DNA from: Gallionella sp.
Lineage (GTDB): Bacteria > Pseudomonadota > Gammaproteobacteria > Burkholderiales > Gallionellaceae
DNA: 8,786 bases
NCBI GenBank assembly: GCA_004298605.1
Contig: SCPW01000006.1
Coordinates: 1-8,786, forward strand
Reading direction: 5' to 3'
Within the stretch, counting starts at the first letter, position 1, and each line of letters opens with the position of its first letter. The translations under genes and the position numbers were made by a program. Below are positions 1-6,486 of the stretch, in pieces. The notes under the pieces were generated by a model. That model was given only the letters and a program-made list of their open reading frames with translations, did no database searches and had not been told where the DNA came from.

Positions 1-110
1 GTCACCTCATGCACCAGATGGCGGTCGATATAAATCAGCGCGGTGCCGTCGGCTTCTTGCCGCACCACGTGAGAATTCCAGAGTTTGTCGTAAAGTGTTT
101 GCGCGCCCAT
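1..110 (-). CDS. leuC: 3-isopropylmalate dehydratase large subunit, N-terminal fragment
   Basis: Partial gene, running off the left edge. The 36 visible codons read [20 protein letters not shown] and continue [17 protein letters not shown]. This is the conserved opening of the LeuC aconitase-family subunit: the TLYDKLWxxHVV motif followed by the [11 protein letters not shown] strand. With LeuD, LeuC isomerises 2-isopropylmalate to 3-isopropylmalate in cytoplasmic leucine synthesis and carries a 4Fe-4S cluster. The cluster cysteines lie outside the window. The ATG at 108-110 is chosen because it is where the family normally begins. The ribosome binding site is weak (CAGG about 13 bases upstream). 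A plausible promoter lies at 150-178. The gene follows the MFS gene in the same direction, 113 bases downstream of its stop. Confidence 0.93.
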   Translation of the reverse strand, partial: MGAQTLYDKLWNSHVVRQEADGTALIYIDRHLVHEV

Positions 111-149
111 GTTGTTTCGCTTGCCTGATACTCGTTTTTAGAGCGCGCG

Positions 150-178
150 ATTATGCCACAATGGGGGTCGCTTGGCAG
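150..178 (-). promoter_or_regulatory. probable sigma-70 promoter of leuC
   Basis: Read on the minus strand, CTGCCA (173-178, 4 of 6 matches to the -35 consensus) is followed after exactly 17 bases by CATAAT (150-155, 5 of 6 matches to the -10 box). Transcription would start near base 143 and give a 5' leader of roughly 33 bases before the leuC ATG. That is too short for a leucine leader peptide or attenuator. Found by eye; no experimental support. Confidence 0.5.
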
Positions 179-223
179 CTTATGGGCGGGCATTGCCGGG
201 TGTGCTTGAGCGTGGGCGCGCCC

Positions 224-1378
224 CTACACTTCTGCCATGCCCTGCTTCCACCCCATCAGCAACAGCCCCAGCAATGCCATGCCCGCGCTGCACGAATACA
301 GCACGCTGGCGCCATAGTGCTGCCAGATCGGCCCGCTGGCCAGCCCGCCCAACATACCGCCCGCGCCATAAGTGAGACTGCCGAACAGCGCCTGTCCTTT
401 CGATTGATGCCGCCCCTGAAAAAATTCATGCACCATCCCCACCGAGGCGGCGTGATACGCGCCGAAGGTGGCGGCGTGCAGCACTTGCGCGACCAGCAAC
501 AGCAACAGCCAATCCACCCCCCAGCCGATCAGCGTGAAGCGCAGCACGGCCAAGCCGAAGCTGCCGGCCAGGATGCGGGTGAAACCGTAGCGGCGCACCA
601 GCCAGGGCATCAGGAAAAACACGCCGATTTCGCAGATCACGCCCAGCGCCCACAACCCGCCCACCGCGCTCTTGGCGTAGCCGTGTTCGACCAGATAGAT
701 CGAGAAAAAAGTGTAGTAAGGGCCATGTGCGACAGACATCAAAAAACACGCGCCGAACAGCGCCATGACACGCGGCTGCAACACGATTTGCCGGATCGGC
801 TGGCTGTCGGTGTGATGCGCCAACACCTCGATGTGCGGAATCTGGCGCGAAAAAATCAGGATGCCAATCTCGCAGATCAACCCCGCCCACAGCAACCATG
901 CGATGGCGATGTAATCGAAGGCGTAGCCCAGCCCCACCACCGAGACGATGAAACCGATCGAGCCCCACGAACGGATGCGCCCGTAGCGCGCGGTATGCTT
1001 GCCGAGATAGCTGAGCGTGGTCGCCTCCACCAGCGGCATCGACGCGCTCCAGAAAAAACTCATCAGCCCCAGCACCAGCAACATCCCCCAGAAACTGGTG
1101 GTGGCGAACACGCCCAGATAAAACACCGCGCTCAACGTCGCGGCGACCTGCACTACCAGCAACCGCTTGCCGGTATGGTCGGCCAGCCAGCCCCACACAT
1201 TCGGCGCAATCATGCGCATCACCGGCTGCACCGACATCAAAATGGCGATTTCGACCACATCGAAGTGGATGGATTGCAGATACAAACTCCAGTAGGGCGC
1301 GAACATCCCGATGAAGGCGTAATAGAAGAAATAGAAACCGGCGATGCGCCAGTGGTGGTTTTTGCGGTCGGGGTGCAT
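224..1378 (-). CDS. MFS permease, HcaT/PPP-like (MFS_1_like family)
   Basis: A 384-residue inner-membrane transporter with about 12 hydrophobic segments, the usual length for its group. It starts in family style (WRIAGFYFFYYAFIGMFAPYW, residues 10-30). It then has the MFS loop 2-3 signature GWLADHTGKR (residues 63-72) and the motif YGRIRSWGSIGF (about 132-143). The last is typical of the branch containing the 3-phenylpropionate permease HcaT and nucleoside:H+ symporters. These features show a proton-linked secondary transporter; the substrate cannot be read from sequence, and no catabolic genes sit beside it. The ATG at 1376-1378 is the first ATG after an in-frame stop at 1451-1453. No convincing Shine-Dalgarno sequence precedes it. 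The gene is separated from the nitrilase by a likely terminator, so it probably has its own promoter. I found no clear terminator between it and leuC. Confidence 0.9.
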   Translation of the reverse strand: MHPDRKNHHWRIAGFYFFYYAFIGMFAPYWSLYLQSIHFDVVEIAILMSVQPVMRMIAPNVWGWLADHTGKRLLVVQVAATLSAVFYLGVFATTSFWGMLLVLGLMSFFWSASMPLVEATTLSYLGKHTARYGRIRSWGSIGFIVSVVGLGYAFDYIAIAWLLWAGLICEIGILIFSRQIPHIEVLAHHTDSQPIRQIVLQPRVMALFGACFLMSVAHGPYYTFFSIYLVEHGYAKSAVGGLWALGVICEIGVFFLMPWLVRRYGFTRILAGSFGLAVLRFTLIGWGVDWLLLLLVAQVLHAATFGAYHAASVGMVHEFFQGRHQSKGQALFGSLTYGAGGMLGGLASGPIWQHYGASVLYSCSAGMALLGLLLMGWKQGMAEV

Positions 1379-1452
1379 CAGGATAATTGCTTTGTTGTTG
1401 GTGCTCGCAAACTCAAGCTCTCGGCAATGGCATTGACGTGGCGGTTCATTTC

Positions 1453-1477
1453 AAAAAAGGCGGGGCAATCGCCCGTC
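1453..1477 (-). terminator. probable Rho-independent terminator after the nitrilase gene
   Basis: On the minus strand GGGC (loop GATT) GCCC forms a 4-bp core, extended by a C-G and an outer G-C pair around a one-base bulge and a mismatch. It is followed directly by six T (the A run at 1453-1458 on the plus strand). It lies about 97 bases past the nitrilase stop, as expected for the end of a yhdP-nitrilase transcript. The stem is imperfect, so strength is uncertain. Confidence 0.55.
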
Positions 1478-1548
1478 ATGGCTTTCCACTTGTTTCTTTG
1501 CGCTTTCCCGGTGCGGCTTCCGGCGCAACTTTTAAGTTTTTACTTAGT

Positions 1549-1567
1549 CCCCCGGCATAGCCGGGGG
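1549..1567. repeat. perfect 7-bp GC hairpin, REP-like element
   Basis: CCCCCGG (1549-1555) pairs perfectly with CCGGGGG (1561-1567) around the five-base loop CATAG. On the minus strand the hairpin is preceded by GGTAAA, which resembles the short conserved head found before the palindrome in REP elements mobilised by RAYT transposases. It begins seven bases beyond the nitrilase stop codon. Neither side has a proper T run (TTT then ACC on the plus strand, ACTAAG on the minus strand). A simple intrinsic terminator is therefore less likely than a REP-like or mRNA-end-stabilising element. The REP assignment is inference from form and position. Confidence 0.5.
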
Positions 1568-1573
1568 TTTACC

Positions 1574-2455
1574 TCACTGAATTACATGCAGTGTGCGGTG
1601 CGCCAGCGCGGGCAAGCTGGCGCGCAAACTGTTTTGATACATCGGATTCACATTGGCGATCACCACGCCGGAGCCGCGCGGCAGCCTGTCCAGCACGCGC
1701 CCCCACGGATCCACAATCATGCTGTTGCCATGCGTTTCGCGGCTGTTGACGTGGTACCCGCCCTGCGCGGCGGCGATCACATATGCCAGGTTCTCCACGG
1801 CGCGGGCGCGCACCAGCACTTCCCAATGCACTTTGCCGGTGGTTTCGGTGAACGCGGCGGGCAGCACGATAATGTCCACATCTTTCATCGCGCGGAATAG
1901 TTCGGGAAAGCGCAGATCATAGCAAATCGCCAGACCGATGCGCCCGAACGGGCTATCCACCACGACGACCCGGTTGCCCGCCTCTATGGTGCTGGCCTCG
2001 TTGTAGCGCTCGTTGCCCAGCTCCAGGTTGAACAAGTGGATTTTGTCGTAACGCGTCACCTGCACGCCATGCTCGTCGAACACCAGGCAACTGTTCAGCA
2101 CCTTGTCCGGCGTGCTGGCCGCCAGCGGGATCGACCCGCCCACCAGCCATATCTTGTGCCGGCGGGCGGCCTCGCCGAGAAAAGCCTGTATCTGCCCCTG
2201 CCCATGCTCCTCGCGCACTTTGACTTTATCCTGCTCATCCATGCCCATGATGGCAAAAAATTCCGGCAGCACGACCAGGCGCGCGCCTTGCTCGGCGGCT
2301 TTGGCGATGAGGCGGCGCGCCTCACCCAGATTGCCCGCGACATTCGGGCCGGAAGCCATCTGGATCGCGGCAACTTTAAATTGTGCGGTGCGCCCTGGGG
2401 CAGGCGATCCGCCATCCCTGCCGGCGGATGCGTGGTTATCACTACGTTGCTGCAT
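1574..2455 (-). CDS. carbon-nitrogen hydrolase, Nit1/deaminated glutathione amidase-like
   Basis: A 293-residue nitrilase-superfamily amidase with the full Glu-Lys-Cys triad: E65 in LPEFF, K138 in YDKIHLFNLE and C178 in ICYDLRFPELFR. The later ENLAYVIAAAQGG and THGNSMIVDPWG motifs (about 221-252) are also typical of the Nit1/YbeM branch. Those enzymes hydrolyse deaminated glutathione, a repair reaction on a transaminase side product, in the cytoplasm. Exact substrate here is inferred from family. The conserved fold begins at FKVAAIQMASG (residue 26), so the first 25 residues are an extra Gly/Ala/Ser-rich extension that contains a palindrome. The ATG at 2453-2455 is kept because CCAGGG lies 8 bases upstream and no start codon is seen at the fold boundary. 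It begins 30 bases after the yhdP stop, so the two are probably one transcript. Confidence 0.92.
   Translation of the reverse strand: MQQRSDNHASAGRDGGSPAPGRTAQFKVAAIQMASGPNVAGNLGEARRLIAKAAEQGARLVVLPEFFAIMGMDEQDKVKVREEHGQGQIQAFLGEAARRHKIWLVGGSIPLAASTPDKVLNSCLVFDEHGVQVTRYDKIHLFNLELGNERYNEASTIEAGNRVVVVDSPFGRIGLAICYDLRFPELFRAMKDVDIIVLPAAFTETTGKVHWEVLVRARAVENLAYVIAAAQGGYHVNSRETHGNSMIVDPWGRVLDRLPRGSGVVIANVNPMYQNSLRASLPALAHRTLHVIQ
2407..2429. repeat. palindrome inside the 5' end of the nitrilase gene
   Basis: ATCCGCC (2407-2413) and GGCGGAT (2423-2429) form a perfect 7-bp stem around a nine-base loop. It lies in codons 9-17 of the nitrilase gene, within the N-terminal extension that precedes the conserved fold. 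It may be a small dispersed repeat inserted in frame. I cannot tell from one copy. Confidence 0.4.
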
Positions 2456-2463
2456 AATATTTA

Positions 2464-2469
2464 CCCTGG
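2464..2469 (-). promoter_or_regulatory. ribosome binding site of the nitrilase gene
   Basis: Minus-strand CCAGGG ends 8 bases before the ATG at 2453-2455. This is a good Shine-Dalgarno match at normal spacing, and it decides the start in favour of the longer N-terminus. It lies within the 30-base gap after the yhdP stop. Confidence 0.65.
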
Positions 2470-2485
2470 AACATGATTCGCTTTT

Positions 2486-5400
2486 TCACTCACTCTGTTT
2501 GTTTTCTTTCCGGTTGGCCGGAGCTTGCCCCGAGCCTGTCGAAGTGGCCTGCCCTATCTTGACCACACTGGGGTCGCTCCAGGTGCCGCTGACATTGTAT
2601 TCAAACGATACCAGCTTATCGAGCGGATTGCCCAATACCTTGTTGATGATGAGAGAACCGATACCCACTACCGGCCCCGCGGTAAACGCGCCTAGCAGCG
2701 ACACGCTATCGCCCAGCGTCGGCAAAACCTTCACGCGCAGATCCTGGGTTTCATTCACCAGATCCACACTGCCTTTCATGGTCACCTTGGCGGACGACCC
2801 GTCGATATGGAAATCCTGCGTATCCATCACGCCGCGCCGGATCGACGCGTTGCCGTTAATGTTGTCGAACTGGAAGCCTTCGCTGAACACATCGGTAAAA
2901 TCCAGCGTGATGCGCTTGGGCAAAGCCTGCAAGCTGAGAATGCCGAGCAATTTGCCGATGCCCGGCTCCATCTTGAGAAATTGCCCCTTGCCGGTATCCA
3001 GCTTGAGCTGGCCGCCCAGCGTGGCATAGTTGAATTCGTCCGGTGTGCCGGCCCACGACAGGTTTGCCGCCAGCTTTCCGCTGCCACCCTTGACGGTATT
3101 CGGGTAGCCGGAACGCGCCAGGATTTTTCCGGCATCGCTGATTTCCAGCAACAGGTTGACGGCGCTCCTCGCGTCCTCCTTGCCGCCATGCCATATCCCG
3201 TCGCCCGTCAGCGTGCCATCCGGGTTGGTGATGCGCATCCGGCGCAGCCGCCAGTCCCGGCCATCCGGGTGCCCGACCAGCTCCAGCTTCCCGATCTGCT
3301 TGCCTTTCATCTGCAAATTTTCGATGGAAACCTGTAGCGCGGGCAGGTTATCGGGCGATATCGGCGCAGGCTTGTCGGCCTGGCCGGGAGCGGTTGCCGC
3401 CCGCTCTTCGCCGCCCCACTGCAAATTCTGCAAACGCACCGTCAACTTGCCTTCCCCGCGCGGCTGCCAATCCACATCGCCATTTAACGCGCTGCCGGAC
3501 AACTGCGCAAAAAACCCTTCGCCACGCCTGCTGCCGTCAATGTTCAGGCCGTCAATATGCATCCCGAACCCGCTCACCTTGCCGATGTAGAGGTTCGCGC
3601 CCGTGATGGGAAGCCCGCTTTTTTCCGCGCCGTCAGCCGCGCCGAACAGATCGCCCCAACCCTGCAAGGACAGAACCGGCAGCGTGCCCGCCAGCCAAAT
3701 ACCGTCCTTGTCCGGCCACTTGGCCTTGCCGCCGGAATTGCCCTGGTCGCCAAAGTTGATAACGCCGCGCTTGACGGCCATCGCGCCGTTTTCATCGCGC
3801 CGCGCCAGCCGCGCGCCGAGCAGCTTGCCGAGCTGCACATTAATAATATCCTGCTCCACGGCAACGCTACCCGGGGCAGGCACATTCGGCTTCTTTTCCA
3901 CGCGCAGCGGCATCTCCTCGTTAGCCCGCTTGGTGAAAGGTTGCGGCAAGGTGGAGGCCAAACCCTGGAGATTGGACTTGATCACCACCTGCGCGGATTT
4001 TTTCACCACATTGATGTCGGCGTCCCATGCCGCGCCGCCGTGCAAATGGTTGAGCAGCGGGTGCGGGTTGAGCTTGCGCAGGACATCCATGTTGCTGCGC
4101 CCCTGCACGCTGGCATGCACCGCGCCGCCTTCGGCGGCCCGCACGTTGATGCTGGCCGCCCCGCCCAGTATTTCCGCCGATATGCCGCTGGCCTGCATGC
4201 CCGACTCGGTGAACGACAGCGTGCCGCGCGTCCTGCGCAACAGCGGCGCACCTTCGCCCAGATCGATATCGTTATCCTGCACGCGGATGGCGCCGGACAC
4301 TTTCACCGGCTTGTCGCTCAGCAACGGGATGCGCGCGGACAAGTCCAGATGCCCGTTGCCGCTGGCCGTCATGCCGTCGGTGAACCCGTCTATGTAGCCG
4401 CGCACCGGGCTCTGCTGGATGAATTGCAAAAAGGTGTTGCTCGCGGCCACCGCCACACCCTTTATTTCCAGCGGCAAATCTTCGCTCATCATGTCCGGCA
4501 AGGTGACGGTGACGTTCTGCAGGCGCGCGCCCATCATGGTCGCGGAAGGCGATTTCACTTCCAGCTTGTTGCCGCGTATCAGCAATTCGCCGGTGATGTT
4601 TTCGATACGCGGCCAGCCCTTGTCAAACTCCAGGACAACCCCCTGCGCATGACCGCCGATTTCGAACAGCGCATCCCCGGTGCCATCCAGCGGAAAATCG
4701 CCCAGATTACCCTTGATGCGGATGCGCAAATCCTGCGTGCGCCCCGCCAGCAATGCGCCGTTCAACCAGTCGTTGCCTTCCCTGTCCAGCGCGATCAGCG
4801 GGGTGTAACGGGCAGCGCGCCGGACATCGCCGCGCGTCAGGCTGACCGTCAGATCCAGCACGCCCGGTGTGCCGGCCTGGGTCTGGTAGCTGCCGTACAG
4901 ATTGCCCGCCAGATCGTCGTTGGCGATGGCGACATTATCGGCCCTGACCGACAGTTCCCCGCGTTTGCGCTGCCAGCCGGCCTGCCCCGTCAACGTGGCA
5001 AAAGATAACGGCTCCCGTATCACGCCCGGCGCGTCCACAAATAATTGATGGGATTTGATGTTCAGCGTGCCGCCCGCATCGCTGCCGTCCACGTCCACCG
5101 ACAGGCCGGAAAAACCGGGCATCTTGCCAACCTGGCGCAGGGCAAGATTCTCGAACTGCCCCTTGATTTTGTAGCCGTCCGGGTTTTCGGGCGCGCCCCG
5201 CCATTGCGCGTTCAGGCCGGACACCTTTCCCCTTGGCGCATAGGCGTCCAGCCGGGCGCGCAGGCCGGCTTCCAGCGGCAGGAAATTTGCCAGGCTGGCG
5301 AGGCTTTCCAGTTGCAACAGGTTGGCGCGCAACTCTCCGCTTGCCGGTTGCCCCTCATTTACCCGTGTAGTGCGGAAATAAAAATCCGTGGGCTGCAATT

Positions 5401-6400
5401 CGACGCCATCCCGCAACCGCATCGCCAGGCGCCGGGTGGAAATCTCCATGCCGCCCGGCACATTTTTCCACGCGGCGCGCCCGCGCAAGCTGGACAACGC
5501 CATCTCCGGCACATCTTCGGCCAGCCTGGTCGCCACATCGCGCAAATCCAGGTCGGCGGTGAGCTGCGCTATCTTGCCGTCCTGGACGGTCAGCCAGCCG
5601 CGCAGCGCGCCGCGCCCCCGGCTGAATTCGCCGGGCAAATCCAGCCAGGGGCGCCAGGCCGTCACGTCGGTGTAATCGAGTTGGGCAAAGATTTGGCCGC
5701 GCCAAGCGTTCAAGTCGTCAAAACTCGCCCCGCGAAAATCGCCGCGCACGTCCAGAGGAGATGCCAGCTCGTTCGGCGGCGCGGCACGCAAGGCGAAACG
5801 GTGGCGGTTGAACAGGCTTTCGATGCGCACGTCGACATTTTCCAGCACCAGCGGCGGCGCGCCGCGCTGCTCGTCCAGCCAGACAATGAGCGCGTCGCGC
5901 ACCACCATGCGCGGCTGGTGCAGCGACCAGTCGGCAAGATCGCCGTTGCTCCCTTGCTGTGAGATCGCCACGCCGCCGACATGCACCCCCCCCTGCGCAT
6001 CGCGGCGCACCAGCAGTTCCGGCCTGTCGATTTCCAGGCTGGCCAGCCGCAACTCCGCCCTGAACAGCGATGTCCACGACAGCGTATTGCTGATGTGCGG
6101 CAGCACCAGGGCGGGCTGCCGCTGCCCATCCAGGATGCGCACATCGGTAAAATCCAGGCGCGGGCGCAGACCCTGCCAGTCGCCCTCGATCTTGCCGATG
6201 GTCACCGGATTGCCGATCGCGCCGGACAAGGAAGCGGTAATCACGTCGTGATACCTTTCGATATCCGGCAACAGCCAATAGCGCAGCGCGATGATGGCGA
6301 GCGCGATCAGCACAGCCACAACTGCCGATGCGACAATGGCGAGCCGCATCAACCAGTTCAAACTGTGCCAGAGCAGGCGGACGGGAAGAGATTTCAACAT
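2486..6400 (-). CDS. yhdP: YhdP family AsmA-like phospholipid transport protein
   Basis: A 1304-residue protein, close to the usual length of the family. A short cytoplasmic N-terminus is followed by one membrane anchor (about residues 19-44) and a very long periplasmic part rich in beta-strand-like repeats. The N-terminal module shows IEGDWQGLRPRLDFTDVRI (71-89) and LPHISNTLSWTSLFRAELRL (100-119). The C-terminal AsmA-like module shows LSLQALPKRITLDFTDVFSE (about 1150-1170), and GNPLDKLVSFEY and VSGTWSDPSVVK lie near the end. In enterobacteria YhdP works with TamB and YdbH as a bridge carrying phospholipid from inner to outer membrane; the role here is inferred from family. The ATG at 6398-6400 matches the family start but has no clear Shine-Dalgarno sequence. 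It is divergent from glnE and probably cotranscribed with the nitrilase. Oddities: a G8 run at codons 136-138 and a repeat-derived C-terminal tail. Confidence 0.94.
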   Translation of the reverse strand: MLKSLPVRLLWHSLNWLMRLAIVASAVVAVLIALAIIALRYWLLPDIERYHDVITASLSGAIGNPVTIGKIEGDWQGLRPRLDFTDVRILDGQRQPALVLPHISNTLSWTSLFRAELRLASLEIDRPELLVRRDAQGGVHVGGVAISQQGSNGDLADWSLHQPRMVVRDALIVWLDEQRGAPPLVLENVDVRIESLFNRHRFALRAAPPNELASPLDVRGDFRGASFDDLNAWRGQIFAQLDYTDVTAWRPWLDLPGEFSRGRGALRGWLTVQDGKIAQLTADLDLRDVATRLAEDVPEMALSSLRGRAAWKNVPGGMEISTRRLAMRLRDGVELQPTDFYFRTTRVNEGQPASGELRANLLQLESLASLANFLPLEAGLRARLDAYAPRGKVSGLNAQWRGAPENPDGYKIKGQFENLALRQVGKMPGFSGLSVDVDGSDAGGTLNIKSHQLFVDAPGVIREPLSFATLTGQAGWQRKRGELSVRADNVAIANDDLAGNLYGSYQTQAGTPGVLDLTVSLTRGDVRRAARYTPLIALDREGNDWLNGALLAGRTQDLRIRIKGNLGDFPLDGTGDALFEIGGHAQGVVLEFDKGWPRIENITGELLIRGNKLEVKSPSATMMGARLQNVTVTLPDMMSEDLPLEIKGVAVAASNTFLQFIQQSPVRGYIDGFTDGMTASGNGHLDLSARIPLLSDKPVKVSGAIRVQDNDIDLGEGAPLLRRTRGTLSFTESGMQASGISAEILGGAASINVRAAEGGAVHASVQGRSNMDVLRKLNPHPLLNHLHGGAAWDADINVVKKSAQVVIKSNLQGLASTLPQPFTKRANEEMPLRVEKKPNVPAPGSVAVEQDIINVQLGKLLGARLARRDENGAMAVKRGVINFGDQGNSGGKAKWPDKDGIWLAGTLPVLSLQGWGDLFGAADGAEKSGLPITGANLYIGKVSGFGMHIDGLNIDGSRRGEGFFAQLSGSALNGDVDWQPRGEGKLTVRLQNLQWGGEERAATAPGQADKPAPISPDNLPALQVSIENLQMKGKQIGKLELVGHPDGRDWRLRRMRITNPDGTLTGDGIWHGGKEDARSAVNLLLEISDAGKILARSGYPNTVKGGSGKLAANLSWAGTPDEFNYATLGGQLKLDTGKGQFLKMEPGIGKLLGILSLQALPKRITLDFTDVFSEGFQFDNINGNASIRRGVMDTQDFHIDGSSAKVTMKGSVDLVNETQDLRVKVLPTLGDSVSLLGAFTAGPVVGIGSLIINKVLGNPLDKLVSFEYNVSGTWSDPSVVKIGQATSTGSGQAPANRKENKQSE
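2518..2549. repeat. GAGCCTGTCGAAG-type dispersed repeat within the 3' end of yhdP
   Basis: The plus strand carries the core GAGCCTGTCGAAG (2532-2544) preceded by GGAGCTTGCCCC. This is the recognisable centre and left arm of a palindromic repeat widespread in proteobacterial genomes; the right arm is degenerate. It is read on the minus strand as part of yhdP, encoding about residues 1284-1294 (ATSTGSGQAPA) after the last conserved AsmA-like motif. It adds a non-conserved tail without breaking the frame. The identification rests on memory of the motif, not on a search. Confidence 0.6.
5986..5993 (-). repeat. G8 homopolymer run in the yhdP coding sequence
   Basis: Eight consecutive C on the plus strand are read as GGGGGGGG in yhdP, spanning codons for Q136, G137, G138 and V139. 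A one-base slip would shift the frame after about 137 residues and truncate the protein. The gene is in frame as given. Confidence 0.6.
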
Positions 6401-6442
6401 CTATAAGTTAAGACGCAAACGCGCCGGAATGAGTTTCCAGGA

Positions 6443-6471
6443 TTTATAATCGAAACCGATACGCATTCTAA
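6443..6471 (-). promoter_or_regulatory. possible yhdP promoter
   Basis: On the minus strand TTAGAA (6466-6471, 3 of 6 matches to the -35 box) and TATAAA (6443-6448, 5 of 6 to the -10 box) are separated by exactly 17 bases. The -10 box overlaps the plus-strand TATAAT proposed for glnE, so the two divergent promoters would compete for the same AT-rich site. By-eye call with a weak -35 box. Confidence 0.35.
6445..6450 (+). promoter_or_regulatory. possible -10 box of the glnE promoter
   Basis: A perfect TATAAT lies 36 bases before the glnE ATG. No good -35 hexamer is found at 16-18 bases upstream (GCGCCGGA region), so an activator or another start is possible. The 86-base gap between yhdP and glnE is the only place for the promoters of both genes. 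Confidence 0.4.
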
Positions 6472-6486
6472 CTTGAAGCCCCCCCT

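Noticed and set aside
214..223. Palindrome GGGCGCGCCC at the end of the MFS gene as a terminator
   Set aside because: It has no loop and no T run, and it overlaps the final codons region. It looks like chance in GC-rich DNA.
95..1900. A 601-codon open frame on the plus strand across the MFS and nitrilase genes
   Set aside because: It is antisense to two clear genes with conserved motifs. Its protein is an unstructured mix of His, Gln, Arg, Ala and Pro, typical of the complement of GC-rich coding DNA.
3557..5008. A 483-codon open frame on the plus strand within yhdP
   Set aside because: Antisense shadow of yhdP with the same His/Gln/Arg-rich composition and no recognisable domain. The similar frames at 2103-3029 and 5045-5962 are rejected for the same reason.
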